A program made the position numbers and the translations under genes. The notes below the pieces were generated by a model. It searched no databases, was not told the DNA's origin, and saw only the letters and a program-made list of their open reading frames with translations. Of a stretch of DNA of 64,000 nucleotides, positions 12,060 through 25,324 are shown piece by piece. Positions within the stretch are counted from its first letter, which is position 1. Every line of letters begins with the position of its first letter. Origin of the DNA: Piper betle (Eukaryota > Streptophyta > Magnoliopsida > Piperales > Piperaceae); the NCBI GenBank assembly GCA_033002965.1, contig JAURVB010014744.1, forward strand, positions 124,001 through 188,000. The letters run 5' to 3'.

Positions 12060-15000
12060 TCATGGACATTTCCTCTGAATATATGAGGTTCCATGCTCTT
12101 CATACCTGCAGTAAAAATGACGATGGTTAGATAACACGCAAGAAGACATGTTTATGTAGAACACACGGTTAAGTCAAATTACAAAAATTAAGTGCTAACT
12201 GACACAAGGAACAAGAATATAGTGAATAATAGCAAGAGATTTTCTCCCCATGTGTTCACGTACGTAACCCTGCTAAAATGGCCAGACTTACAGTAGAGGC
12301 ATTGCCCACTTTATTCTACAATCGATTTACACCAATACGCATCTAGAAACCTATCCCTTACATTGGCTTAGTTTATCTCCAATTTCAAAGGAAGATTGGT
12401 TCCTTGTTATCCCACAGTTTACGAGATAAACTGGCTCGTGCAGACTGACCAGGGTGGCAATATTGGAGGTCACAGTAAGGATAGAAAATAATATAACTAG
12501 CCTAAGAAAGTTTAAAAGCGTAATCTGCCTCTGAGAAAGCTGCCAGAGATTAAAATGTTCCAATCCAAGTTAAAGATTTTTTTCCGCTAAGATATTTTTT
12601 CCAATCAAAAAATCAACTTAGAATTTTTTCTAAGTCAAGGCGACAGAGAGAGGGAGAGATAGGTGATCACACATGATGAAAATTATACATATACATATTG
12701 GCACAAAAGAGAACTTACTCAGCTTTGGAAAACCACATCTGCTGAAACGAACCAAGAGATGCAAGAATACTCCCTCCTATCCAGACACTAACAAAATCAC
12801 ATGGTAGGGAGAGCATCACTTGTTCGGTAATGGATGATATTGATTGGAAGTTCTGGGAGAATAAACAACAAAAGTAGAATACTTAGTAATAAAAAAGTTA
12901 CCTAAATCTCCTTTCAGTCGCATTTCCGCTAGCTAGTACCTTGACTCGAGCAGCTTGAGGAGATAACTACAACATACGAGTAACCAACAAGAGATCTCTC
13001 ATTATAACATGAGGGAACTAAATCTTTAATGGAAACAGCTCATATAGCTTCCATTAATAATTACAATATTGAGGTCCATTCTGCTTCATTTTCTTCTAGA
13101 GACACAAAATTAAGCACTGACACAAATGAAAGAGTTCCCAGCAATGAGGCAATTATTGTAAAAGAGTAAATAAGTCAAAATAGACTTTCACAGAGGATTA
13201 ACCCTGAAAATAATAGACAGTCGATCAAAGAAAAATAAGCAAACGATTCAAGGAAAAAATAAGTAAATGATCCAAGGAAGATTAAGTCGACGAAAGGGAG
13301 AGAAAACTCGGACATACCAGAAAACAATCATTTTAGCAAAGTTTTAAAAGGCTATTTTACTAACTTGGCAACAAGATAGAAAAACAGGGGAAAGATGTGA
13401 AAACTGGAAACCGTTATCTCCCTCTCAACGCAGAGCCTTGACTTCTTAAATGAAAATAATGCACAGCCTTAGAAAGGCTCTATTAGAAATACACTAACAA
13501 GTAAATAGTTTCTTGTAAATGCCCCTATAAGACTGAAGACATTGCCACCACAAAATTAAAGAAAGAGACAAAAAAAGGTATTAATTGAAGGGGAGAAAAA
13601 TGAATATCAACAGAAAGGTGACAACAGAACATTTTAGTTTTTATGCCAATAATCAATTAAAAAATTACAACAATGAAAGAAGGTATTTTTCTTCAAATTA
13701 GACCCAAGAATTAGACTTAATAAACTCTCAGCACTTAATAAATTAACTACTAAATTGCAAGAAGAAATATTACAAAAAAAAACCCTTAAAACTACTTACA
13801 AACAGTAATATCCGCCTGCATCACAGGCACTGCTTACCTCAACCAAATCTTTCTCAAGCCGCTCTTTCAACTGTTGCATTGACGCTGTACCACCAGCGAG
13901 CTGCCCAAAAAGTTGGAAATTTCAGTGAAATCAAAACATCGAACAATCCAAACATCAAATCCGCATTCATCATACACAAACATCCTACAAAAATTGAGTA
14001 TTCTTACCAGTATACTACTAAAGAGTTCCCGTCGTATATCAACATCACATTTACTTATGCTATCAATGACCTGAGCTCAAGCAAAAAACAGCAGGCATTA
14101 TACAGATGCAAGTGACAATTCCAGTATCGAAATATCTGAGTTATTGCCTGAAAGCACCATTCAACCAAAGATTATACCATCTGAGGCAGACCACGAACAG
14201 ATGGAAAAGATCCCATAAAGCTCTCCATACCAGGTATTGTCTGATAAGGTTGAGCAAAAGTTAAAAAGAGATAAAGCATACGGCAAAAACAAAAAAATTA
14301 GTAAGCCAATAACCTAGCTCTTCTATCCATACAAGTTGGAGATAAAAATTTTAGATACACTCAGCTTCTTTAAAGAAGTGATATGCCCACCTGAACCAAT
14401 GAAGGATTAAATAGAAGATCAGGAATCTTGAACCTATCAGCTCCAATTTCAATTGTTCTGTATTATGCATGACCAATGTCCATGTAAGAAACAAAAACAG
14501 CAATAGGGAGGCTGAATAATGGTGGGAATATAAGTACTGAGACATACTGTCCATCGGGGAGCTCATAGGAAGTCATTGGAATATTTGCATATGAAGTTTC
14601 TGCAAAAAGAGAAAAATTAAATTCATAGTTGTAAAAGTAATAGTAATAGTAATAATACTACTAGTACTGCTGCTGTTGTTGTTGTTGCTGTTGTTATTAT
14701 TATTAGCAGTAGCAGCAGAAGAGCCTGCTGCTGCTGCAGACAACAACAAAAACAAGAACAGGAGGAGGAGGAGGAGCAGCAACAACAACAATAATGAGAT
14801 AAAAAAAGGAGGGCATAAATCGTTAACAACCATAAAATGATCGTATTCAACGAATCTACAAATCAAAGGCATTCAAGCCTTCCTAAAAATGATGTCAAGT
14901 AACTAATGATTTTAGGTATTCTAGCATGGCCTGCTCAAACAGGCAAAATTTCATTTCCTCGCAGAAAAATGGTCCGTGTTCCGTACTTGACAGAAAGAAA

Positions 15001-18000
15001 CAAGAATTCACACACCTCGATAATCGGTCTGTACCTAACTCAGTCAACACAGACTCCAGTCAGAACAAACAATACAATAAAGGAAGTTTCCCAAGAGGAC
15101 AAGCATACCGTCAAAGGGTGTATCTGGAGCACGACATACAGATTCCTTGATGTCACTTGCAATAACTTTCTAAAATAAAAATACTTTAATCAGGAAAAAA
15201 AAGACAAGTATAAATGATCCAATGAGCAACACATAGGATAGATATGCTGAAGACGAACTTGAGAATATAGTCTGTAACTTTCAGATGTGTTTGGCAAATC
15301 CAGATCCACAGTCTGCAGAGATCACAAGACAATGAAAAACAAACTGACAAATTAAGTGATTAAAAGGCATCATTAAATACATATGAAAAGTTACTGATGA
15401 AAAAAACAGAAGAGTATAGTGCTCAGCAAAGATCTATCTTTAACCAAATAGAAGAAAATAAAAATGTCTGTGATTGATAAAATTACAATCTCTAATTCAA
15501 ATGATATTATTGGGAAGAATCAGAACAAAAATGAAATAGAAAGAAACTGGCAGCGTCGGCTTTGATTAAACCAATCAAGTAAGCATATAGATAGCATTAG
15601 TTTGGCAAGCTCAAGAGTTATAACATACGAAAAGACCAGGGTTTACACGAGATACACAACTGAATCATAACAAAAATAAAACATACCTGAAATTCTCCTG
15701 GCCGAACCTCCTTTCTTTTGAAAGAATACCTAGGTTTTATCTGTTAAATAAACTAATTAATAAACATTTTAACCATGAATCAAACCATTTATTTTATTCA
15801 AGGCCCAGAAACTTTTTATCTGCCAGTCCTTGTCTTAGATGTGCAACAGATATGAAACTGAACGCAGAAGGAATACATCTTACAGTGATGCCCTTGCTTT
15901 CCAAGCTTTTCAGTGCGCACTCTGACAGAAAATCGCCGCCAATTGGAGATGTTGTCACAGCCTAAAAACAGAAGATTGCCACCCAAAAAACCAGTCAGTG
16001 CAAACTACCATGAAGGCGGCATCAAAACAGAGGAAATCATATCCAGCATAAGCTGGAAGATAGACTAAATCAATAGTAGTACACACCTTCTGAAGAACAT
16101 AGCCATCATGAACAGCAGCAACAGTAGTAGATCCACCACCACTGAAAAAGAAAGCAGCCCCATTGATAATAATTAAAAAAATTTATACAATTATAGGGAA
16201 AAAAATGATAATCAATTTGTAATAAGCAGAACTCTAAGTAATGAAGCTATGAGTATCCTCTCACATTTCAGACTATAAATCTTAAGCCAAAAGAGGTCAA
16301 TACCTAGTACACTTTGTACTATCTTATGAGAGATTCAAATATAGCACGGAGGAAAGGGTATACACGGCTTCACAATTACCAATTACACTAATTTTATAAG
16401 AAAATTTCGAAGAGTTTCACAAAATAAAAATTAAATTATGCAGTGAAATATGTGACTTTCATAGTTGTGTTGACAATATCATATATTTAAGATCATAACG
16501 AAAAAAATGTTTTCTTAAGAGATGATCATCTTCCCCTGCTTACCCTCCCCCAGTTAATAGTAAATGCTTCACTAAAAGGTAAATGTTAAAGAGTCCCCAC
16601 CAGCAAGCAAAATGAAGCAAACAGAAGTATCAAGTTCACGTTTTTTAAAGGTTCCATATGGCTATCTTATGGTTGATATGAACACTTGCAAATAGTCCAA
16701 TTGTGCCATGATAACTAAATAGACTTCTAAATTGACAAGCAAAGGTAGAGGTGAAAAGCATTACAACAGATATGCTAGAAACTTACCAGTCAACAACTAA
16801 AGAGGTGGCACGCCCAGATGCAAAAGATGTGAGAACCTAGAATGTAACAGAAGATTATAAGAAAACAACAAAAAATTGATGTATACTGATGAGATAAAAC
16901 TAATTGAAGACACAATGAAACAAAGAACTTCCTTTTGGTAAATATAAACTAATTATGATGATAATGCAGACCGACAATAAAAAGCTACCGCATTTTTTGC
17001 AAGAAAGAGAGCAGGCACTTGGTATTTTTCAAACATGAGCTCTGCTGACCTGCAAGATGAGTAAAAAAATAGAGATATAAATGTCATGACAGGTGTGCCA
17101 TAAAATTAGTTCCTGTCAAGAAATAGGATTATTTGTCGCTAGCCAACATAGACATAAGATAAGGTGAATAGCAGACTAAAGCGGAAGCTCTGCGACTCCT
17201 ACACCCAACTATGCTCAAAGTCAAATACTCCTAACAGAACACTATCATTAAAAACGAGGAATAGGATTGATGCCTTTTTCCATATTAATTATTTGAGAGT
17301 TTAAAATGATAACAGTAAATGGAGTTTAACAAATGACAACAGTGAATGCACTAGCACTCAACAAAAATGAACTTAAAATGATTTTTACTTCTCTCTTTGT
17401 TGTTGAGTATTTGAAGACGGTTCAGCAAGTAGCATAGGGTGCTTTTTGGGATCAATTAACAAGCATGACCTACAATGAAAACAAAGGAGACCAAAACAAA
17501 CGCTTTATTATGAAAGCGTTAAGGATTTTTCCGAAAATTTTAAATTCCTTATTTGTGAAAAGCACCTGAAAGCATGGTCCCAGATGTTGTCAACCATATC
17601 CCAGTCGACCACAACACCATCTTTTATAGGTGACAATACCTATACATTTGTGCTAATGCTAGAATTAAAAATCAACAAAGAACAAAGGGAAAAATAATGC
17701 CAAAAAAGGGTACTCGAAATACCTCCATATGATCACGACGAAAGCCTAATGCCTGAGTTCCCACATACAATTTGCGCTTCAACTTAGCCTTCTCCGAGTC
17801 CACAGATTTAGCAACATTGTTGGAATCAAAACCAGATTCTGATTCATTTTCAGATTTGATTTCATCATTGAGTCCAGATTGGTCAATGCAGCCAACAACC
17901 TTAACAACAAAATGTAAATCAATAACAGAAATAATGCAAGATAAATTGCAACCTACATGCCATGTCTCATTATTCCATAAATTTAACAGAAGAAACAAAA

Positions 18001-18261
18001 TCTAATAGAAGTTATGAAGTAAGCTGAAAGAAAAGGATGGAGCATTTTAACTTACAGAGGGGAACACAGCCTTGGGACCATCTTCACCAGCATAGCCAGC
18101 TTTACATGTATGAGATCCAAAATCAAGAACTATAGCAGACACTTCATCTGTTTGCAATGAAAATTTGAAGAGGAAAACAACCATCAATTAACCTCCAAGC
18201 CGTACTACACTTCAAGAACTAAAAGATACGAGCACAAGCAGCACTCACCTCCTCCATACAT
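12060..18261 (-). CDS. ARP4: Actin-related protein 4, intact, 20 coding exons
   Basis: ARP4 is a nuclear actin-fold subunit shared by SWR1-type and NuA4-type chromatin complexes. Exons (plus-strand limits, in order of translation): 18249-18261, 18056-18147, 17723-17899, 17566-17639, 17389-17469, 16989-17049, 16787-16836, 16087-16141, 15884-15961, 15687-15740, 15259-15312, 15109-15169, 14548-14599, 14391-14457, 14178-14240, 14008-14070, 13838-13900, 12902-12966, 12719-12787, 12060-12105. The lengths total 1338 bases, giving 445 residues, close to the about 441 of Arabidopsis ARP4. Phases agree at every junction and introns are GT..AG. Motifs: [20 protein letters not shown] at the start (nucleotide loop), [68 protein letters not shown] and YIQRKCP at the end. 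The ARP4-specific acidic insert ([11 protein letters not shown]) is present. It is the only clearly undamaged gene in the first 20 kb. Confidence 0.96.
14635..14795. repeat. Mixed trinucleotide repeat in an ARP4 intron
   Basis: Runs of TAG/TAA, CTG, GTT, TTA, GCA, AAC and AGG triplets follow one another. They lie in the intron between exons 15109-15169 and 14548-14599. The long leucine-, serine- or asparagine-rich frames read here are artefacts of the repeat. Confidence 0.85.
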
Positions 18262-19250
18262 CTTCTAGGACTTTGTCCTCGCGTGAATTAGCAAGACACC
18301 TACACAATAGTAAAACAGTTACCACAACCTTATCCACTTCGTCATGCATGAACTCATTTCCCATGAAAACTCTTCATATTTGATTACATAGCAACAAGAA
18401 CATAACAGATGAAAAAATAAGCTATTTCATCAACTTAAGTGAGAATGGGGAAAAGTGTCTGATGGCTGATTAGACCATTTCAGACACTTTAGAGAAAAGA
18501 GCTGCTACAGCCGGGGCAATTCTCATGCATATGGTGATGCAAATGACAAATCCAAGTGAAACATAATTCATGTAACTGTAAACCTAGGTTACTACTAAAA
18601 GATAGCTGACCAAGAAAGATGATGAATTCAATATTAAAACAGCAGACACTTCTTCTAACACATGAAAATGAGGCTGGTGTCATTCCACTTCCTCGTCTTC
18701 TACTCGAAGTAATTGCTCATACTAAGCATCCACACGGGCCACTCCAAAACAAGAAAGTGTGCCCAATTCAACACAAACCTGAAACGGCCATTAACTGAAT
18801 ACACGCAAAAGCAAGTCTTTGCCACTCGAGGAAACCATGACCCAGTAGCGGCCATCCAAAGCGGAAAACGCAAAGATCAAAGAGCATGACTAGAAACAAA
18901 CAATAAACAAAAAGAAACCGACTTTCTACAACAACGAGCAGTAAAGAAGGCAAAGAAAGAATGCTAATGGCGGCCTCCTTAATGACTGCGGTTGACAACC
19001 GTACCTGGGGCGAGCACAGCTCGTGAGAAGTAAATTAAAGAGCGTTAGAGGAGTCCAACAAAGTGCAGAGAGAGGAGTCGAGCTCACAGTAATGGCGGCC
19101 AGAGACGGTGACCGAAGACGACGGCGACTGCGGCGGCGGCGGCGGCCGTGGAGGAGGAAGACTAGGGCAAGGAAAACTACGAGGGGGCTTGACTCGAGCC
19201 TGCCCTTTGGGCCGGTCTGCTCCGTATCGAACTGGTCGGGTTAGCCACGG
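18262..19250 (-). promoter_or_regulatory. ARP4 leader with a 5' UTR intron, and promoter
   Basis: Upstream of the ATG, a minus-strand TTGTGTAG acceptor (about 18299) and a CCCCAG|GTACGG donor (about 19005) suggest a roughly 0.7-kb intron in the untranslated leader. Beyond the donor, a pyrimidine- and CCG-rich stretch at about 19090-19190 looks like the transcribed leader or core promoter. No TATA box stands out. Confidence 0.5.
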
Positions 19251-21340
19251 GCTGGGCTGTTTCTAAGCTATTTTGAAAATCTTTGATAAAATAAAAAAAA
19301 AATGCTAATTTGAAATTTTAATGTAAATAGTTCAATTTAAGTGGCCAAAGACCGTAGGATATGCACGACTTATATTAGAAATTTATAAATAATATATATT
19401 AAAAATATACAAAATTAATTTTAAAATTGCTATTATATTATTTTTATAATTTTAACAAAAAATATAGTTGTAAACGAATATTAAAAATAATTTTAATTTT
19501 TATAAGTAACAACTTTTAATACCTAAATAGAGTTTTTTTTTTGAAAAAAAAATTAATTTGAATAAAATTATACTCTAAGTATTTTAATAATAAAAAACAA
19601 TATATAAATAAATAAATATATAAAACCTGTAAAAATCTAAATAAAGTATATGATTAAATAACAAACTTTAATTTGATATAATATTTTTATAATTCCTAAT
19701 TTGGATAGAATTATAGTCCAAAGATAAATAATAATAATAATAAGTTTTTATATTACAAGGATAATCAAAGCTAATTACTAAAAAATTAAAAAAATATTAT
19801 AATGATAAAATTGTCATTCTGTTAGCTTTGTAATAAAACAACCAAACTCAAAACTATAAAAAAATTTACTTAAAGGTAGACAAAAACTAATAGCTAGCCT
19901 AAGTGGTAAGATCTGGCCACCCCATGACGAAGGGTAATCGGCAACTACCATTTATAATTTTTTTAGGGTTGAATTTATTTTAATTTTTTAAGTAACAATA
20001 TTTTAGATAGTTTATATTTATACTTCCGTCGATTAACCCAAAATTTTCAACCGCCTATAATATCATAAAATATTTGCCATTTTTATTTGGTAAAAAGCTC
20101 TGTGGAGCATTTGACCTCCATTTTTTTAAAATAAAGAAAGAAATTAATGGATTTGTCCATGGTTGCCTTGGAACTTGATACTACCTTATACAAGAAAATT
20201 AAATATCAGCCCATAAATGCAAATAAAATTAAGTACTGACTCAAATTTTAAACTCAAGTATAATAAGCTTGGCTAAATTTGTTAGACAAGCATTCAAAAT
20301 TCTGGTTTGACTTGTTCAATAGAATTCCATGTTTAAAAAACTTACATGTTTAAGATTTAAATAAAAAAACATATTTAATCATTGTTTATATCAAGTTAAA
20401 ATTGTTTCTAATATATATAAGAGGTCATCTTTCTTATTTAAAAAATAGAGAATAAAGTTTTGTTGAAGGAAGTATGAGTTTGAATCCCACAAACTAAGAG
20501 CAAATAAAATGTCTTTTATTCATATCAACGTAATAATGTCAAATATTTATATATCTTATATGCATATGAATATGAGCAAATCTCATGACAGTACCTATTT
20601 TTCAAAATCACGTTGTCTCTTGTCTCTAAATATTCATCGCTGACTTTAGAAAAAACTTCTTGGGGTGTTGAATCTTCATATGATGCTTTATAGGCTATTT
20701 ACTTTAGAATGTCCATCTCGCGGAGAAAGAACAAGTGCAAGTTGTTTCAACTAGTTGTAGAAAATTAAAAGACTTGAATTAGTGAGTAGAGCCATTTAAA
20801 TATATTTATCCTCTTTGTTATGCAGGATAAACTAGATGAAATGCCAACAAAGTTTGATAGCTTTTCATCCGAAAAATGTAGGTTTTATTCTTAAATTGCC
20901 TCCTCTATTAGTAGTCGGAAGTGATGGACTTCATTGGTGCCTAAATAAACACGACAAGTTCTCTTTGAATGCTATGTTCAATCATTTAAATGTTATTCTT
21001 CTGCTAGTGATTACACTCGTTATTGGAAGACTTGGTGAAAGCTTCCTGGCCCTTGTCTTCTTGGGTTAGCGCTTTGGTACTAATTCATTTTCTACAAAAG
21101 ATAACCTTGATATTAGAAGTATACTTTCCTACGAAATTTGTACTCTTCTTTGACTGCCCTCTTACTCGTAGATGGTTAAGTAGAACTAACTTGTACTTGC
21201 CACATACTTTTGTTAATCAAATAAGCTTTGATCGTTAGCTTTTTTATGGTTAATGATGATTCTTCTCCCTCTTTCTTTTTAGAATGAACTCCATTTAATA
21301 TTATCGTTTCTATTTTAAACTTTTGCTCGTCTTCTTACCC
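19251..21340. other. AT-rich intergenic DNA, possible LINE remnant near 20.9-21.2 kb
   Basis: Mostly very AT-rich, with no gene. At 20930-21070 the plus strand reads HWCLNKHDKFSLNAMFNHLN and, in another frame, SDYTRYWKTWWKLP, faintly like the region after reverse transcriptase in plant LINEs. The identification is uncertain. Confidence 0.3.
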
Positions 21341-21342
21341 AC

Positions 21343-21720
21343 TTGCTATTTGTCGACCCAATTGTTCACTCGACTAGCCAAACCCGCCTGAACTGCCCCT
21401 CCCGCCCGCAACTGTGCCATTGCCCACCACTGCGGCCTTGCCCCTTGCTGGCGCCCCTGCCCACCACCCCTCTCCCCCGTCTGGCCACCGCCTACCGCCA
21501 TGGTCCCCGCCCCCCGTCGACACCCCTGTTACTACCGCCCGATTCCGCACCCTCCCCCCTACGCGCCCCCGACTAGCGCCCCCCACCACCGCCTCGGGGT
21601 GGTGGTGGGGCGGGTGAGGGGGGAAGGGGCCCAAAATCAGGCGATGGTGGAGAGAGGGGAGGGGTTGGCGGTGACAACGGGGGTATGTGTATATATATAT
21701 ATATAGGTCGTTGGTCCACA
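21343..21720. repeat. GC-rich block ending in a TA microsatellite
   Basis: A pyrimidine-rich CCGCC/CCCC segment followed by (TA)n at about 21687-21705, in sharp contrast to AT-rich flanks. Composition resembles the arms of the foldback elements at 54.6-59.7 kb, but I see no terminal palindrome. The open frames are compositional. Confidence 0.4.
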
Positions 21721-21891
21721 CTACTCAGGCACCACCAAAATCAACGGTAAACATTCCATCTATTAAAAAACAAACGGCTAAGATCTTTCGCGGACAAAGA
21801 AAGGATCCGCTCTCGCTCGCCGGCCGTAAAAACCCGTCGACTTTCAACACCACCGTCGATACCGCGGCCGCCTTCCCGCCACTCTCGGCCA

Positions 21892-22255
21892 TGCGGCCCG
21901 AGTCCGGGCCGCTCCCTTCGCCGCCACCATCCGCCGCTCTCCCACCCCTCACCCCTTTGCGGGCCGAGCTACTTGCTCCCCGTCGCCCTCCGCGGTCCTC
22001 GTCACGGTTTGTCTCTTCTTCCGCCCCGCCCACGCCGTGGTGCCCGTCGTTTCCCAGGCGGCGCCGGAGGCACCGCCTTGTTCCCGGACGAGGAGGCGGG
22101 TGGCGGGACGCGAGGGTTAGGGTTTCCGTCCCGTCGGCGGCGAGGATGTTCCAGCTCACCCGGGAGCTAGGGCTCCGGTCGCACGGCGAGACCCTTGCTT
22201 GGCTTTTGAAGAATGGCGAGCCTTTAGTGTGCGACGCATTGGCGTCTAGTCCAGG
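21892..22255 (+). pseudogene. TCP transcription-factor domain fragment
   Basis: A plus-strand frame beginning MRPESGPLPSPPPS ends with VRVSVPSAARMFQLTRELGL followed by RSHGETLAWLLKNGEPL. FQLTRELG, GET, WLL and EP match the helix-loop-helix half of a class I TCP DNA-binding domain. The basic half (normally KDRHTKVDGRGRR) is replaced by an arginine-rich run, HRLVPGRGGGWRDA. The segment ends at a plausible donor (TCCAG|GTTTAC near 22255). It could be an exon of a decayed TCP gene or a captured piece. The next recognisable gene, 0.9 kb downstream, is unrelated. Confidence 0.5.
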
Positions 22256-23115
22256 TTTACTGATTTTTTCTTCTTCTTTTTTCAGTAAATTGATTCTTTT
22301 GGTACGCTGAACAATTTGTTGTGCAATATTTTGTTTCTTGTAGAGAGAATGCTGCCGTAAATGCGGAAATATTTGAGCTTTTTTGAAGCATAGGAATGCC
22401 TTCACTAATTTTACCTGCTCGTCGTTGGTTATAGACAATCATTGACTGTGCAAAAAAAGCAGGATTGAGTTTTGTCGGCGTATAGATTGATGACCACGTG
22501 ATTTGTATCAGTGTTTATTTCCTCAATCCTCATTTAGTATTCAGAGTGATCTAGTGAAGTGCAAGAGTGGGCTAAAGTTCACAGGGGGTTGGGGTGAATA
22601 AAGAAGACTGATATTATCTTTTTTTTTGGGAGCTTTAACTATCTAAACCATCTGAGGTCTCAAGGTCACTATCAATCTTGAAAGATTTTGGTTCGATGAC
22701 ATCATTATTGCTGCCTGTGTCTGGCCGTTTATGTTATGTGTTTGCACGAAGTAATAAGATCTCTTGTATGTGTCGGAATGTATTGGCAGCTAATAAGGGT
22801 TGATGGATGCAACTTTTCTGGACGTATACGGGTAGTGCGTCAGTTGTGGAAGAGAGAAAAGAAGGGAAAGTAGCCCATTTTGTCAAGTAATACAGTACAA
22901 GGTAAGTTGCTTGCTTTTCCCATTTTATTCTATTATAGGAGTTGGGGTCATTATAGCATCACTGATTACGTCCAAAAGATGATCAGGATCTGCGTTGGTA
23001 GAAGATATCCTGAATAAGAAGAGGTTTAGGAGGTGAAAGCAAACTTTGCATGTTGCATACCCTTTAAAAGTATCAGAAGCATTGGGTATGAATGGATTTT
23101 AGAGCTTATTAGAAT

Positions 23116-25324
23116 ATGGGAAAAGTTATGCACAATGTATTTATGACCTTTTTCAAAATGACTTTAACATGTTTAGGTTCTAAACTAGCAAAAAAGAACC
23201 CAAGTAAAGGGAGTGCGCATAAGGAAAATAATAGAACGACATCCATAAAGAGCCAGGGTGGGCTTAAGATAATTTCCCGAAGAGAAGCTTCCGGCAGTGC
23301 AGAAAACAAGATAGGCAAGGGCAAAGGCAGTGGGCATTTGGAGGATAACACTGAAACGACTGATCACTTGCTTAATGTTCTGCCAAAAGAAAAAGAAATG
23401 CGAGAAAGCATTTCTGACAAAAAATATGAAGAAAAAGATGAGCAATTATTTTTTGATGAAAAGCCATTCCAAATTCAATCTATATGCGAACTTTTAAGCA
23501 CACAACTTTTACAAAGAAGTGAAAACTTGGCAACTGGTTAAAAGGTATGTTTCATCAACCATTGACAGGTATGATTTGTAGCTTTATCTATCTCATTTTG
23601 TTTTTGTCCAAGCAGGATAATGCATCAAATTCACCAATATTGCTAAAAAAGTGTGAAGAAAAAGCTTGTTATCCTTGATTTGAATGGTTTGCTGGCTGAC
23701 ATTGTTATTAATCCTCCTCCTGGTCCAAGAGCAGACAGGAAAGTAAATGGGAGTCTGGTCATGAAGAAAAAGGTGAAAACCTGTTCGCTTGTTCATTTAA
23801 ACTTCAAATACCTTATCTTTCATTCATTTTGGGTTGGCTGCTATGACTTCCTGTCGCAAACATTAGCTGCTGCATTATTTGATTGCAGTAGTTTCCGCAT
23901 ATTCAAAAAATTGAGTAGGTGAATGTTTTCCATTTAATGAATTGTTTAAAAAATCAACTCCGTGTAGTTCTCTTTTTATTTTGTTGACTACTGGTGTGCT
24001 TGATTTCTTGATTTGGAAGATCACTTTTCCATAAGGTTTGTGCAAATGAGGTTTTTTTTTATTTCAGGGACTGTCAACATAGTGGTTAACATCTTAATGG
24101 GAGAGCTGAAAAACAGACTTCTTTTTACTGGGTAAGAGTGAAATGATTACTGATGCCTGTCATGTTCTGTTTGAAAACTGGATAAATTTGACACTCTGAA
24201 TTATTGGTTTGGTGAAAAGATGACTTCATTGTTTGTAATCTTAAGAAGGCTCGCATAGTATCAATTTCTGCAATTTCTTACTTCTTGATCTCATCCATAT
24301 ATAAGATCTGATTGTCTAAGTTTTTGACCGTTTTTATCATTTATAAATACATGAAATGATTATTGCACGCGTATGAACTATAGCTTTTAGAAAATTTTCT
24401 TTTAAAAAAATGAGCATCAAGAAATTTTACAGGATCAATCTAAATGTACAAAAACAGGTTTTTATACAGTTGAGAACAAACACAAACCTTTATTCTTGAA
24501 GGAGTTTAAGAAAATTTGGGGTAAGGAAGATCCTGATCTCCCATGGGAAAGAGGCTTCTATTTATCTTCAAACACATTACTGTTAGATGATTCTCCTTAT
24601 TAAGCTCTTCGAAATCCGGTATGCTTGTTGTCTGCCTCTTAAGTTTTTTTTTGCTGGTTAATGTTTATGTTGAAACTCCTTTGTCCCCTGGAAATTTTAG
24701 CTCTACATAAATTTATAATTGTTTCCACAAGTTTGCATCGCTTAATTCACTTAATTCATCTTTCTGTAGCCATTCACTTCAATCTTCCCCCATTCTTATA
24801 ACTTCACGGACAATTGTGATAATGCTTTAGGTGAGATATTACTCTCTTTATTTGCTTTTAAATATCATTTTTGAGGACAAAAGGTTGATGTGAAAATAAA
24901 TCAGTTTGTCTCGATTGATTGTTTCCCTGAGATATGGCAAACACTTCTTCGTCAATATAATCTCAAGTGCTCTTTGCTCATCTTCTGGCTTTGCTTTGTC
25001 AGTAGATGCTTATGTTGGAAGTAGATTTTCTTCAGTGCTTCATTTGCTCTATATATGAAAGCATGTGATTGTATTTTTGCCAAGCTTAGAGAAGGATATT
25101 TGCTTTTTTTTTCATTCTTCAAAATTCAAAACATTGTTTTTTGTTTTCCTTTACATAAAGGTCCAGGTGCAGAACTTAGGCTTTATCTAGAAGAGTTGGC
25201 TGAGGTTGATGATGTTCAACAATATATACAAGATCATCCATATGGTCAACACCATATTAATGAGTCAAATCCTTCCTGGCCCTTTTACCTTCAAATTTTG
25301 AAGAACTTTGCAATGGCAAGATGA
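23116..25324 (+). pseudogene. FCP1/NIF-type HAD phosphatase-like gene, decayed
   Basis: The family has a C-terminal FCP1-homology (NLI-interacting factor) HAD domain; the plant members are mostly uncharacterised. An N-terminal lysine/glutamate-rich exon (23116-23541) is followed by pieces with family order: KKKLVILDLNGLLADIV (about 23654-23705, motif I), TVNIVVNILMGELKNRLLF (24068-24130), TGFYTVENKHKPLFLKEFKK (24433-24618), LLLDDSPY (motif around the second Asp pair), FTSIFPHSYNFTDNCDNAL (24770-24830), and GPGAELRLYLEELAEV to NESNPSWPFYLQIL (25161-25324). Damage: TAA at 24601-24603 straight after LLLDDSPY where a Lys is usual, a frame change before motif I, and no sign of the expected exon coding the KRPF...GVWSS segment. 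A functional product is unlikely. Confidence 0.8.

Noticed and set aside
14573..14872. Leu/Asn/Ser-rich minus-strand frames
   Set aside because: They come from the trinucleotide tract in an ARP4 intron and overlap the real exon 14548-14599 in a different frame.
20460..20510. GTTTGAATCCC word resembling a tRNA T-arm
   Set aside because: There is no matching A-box or stem structure nearby.
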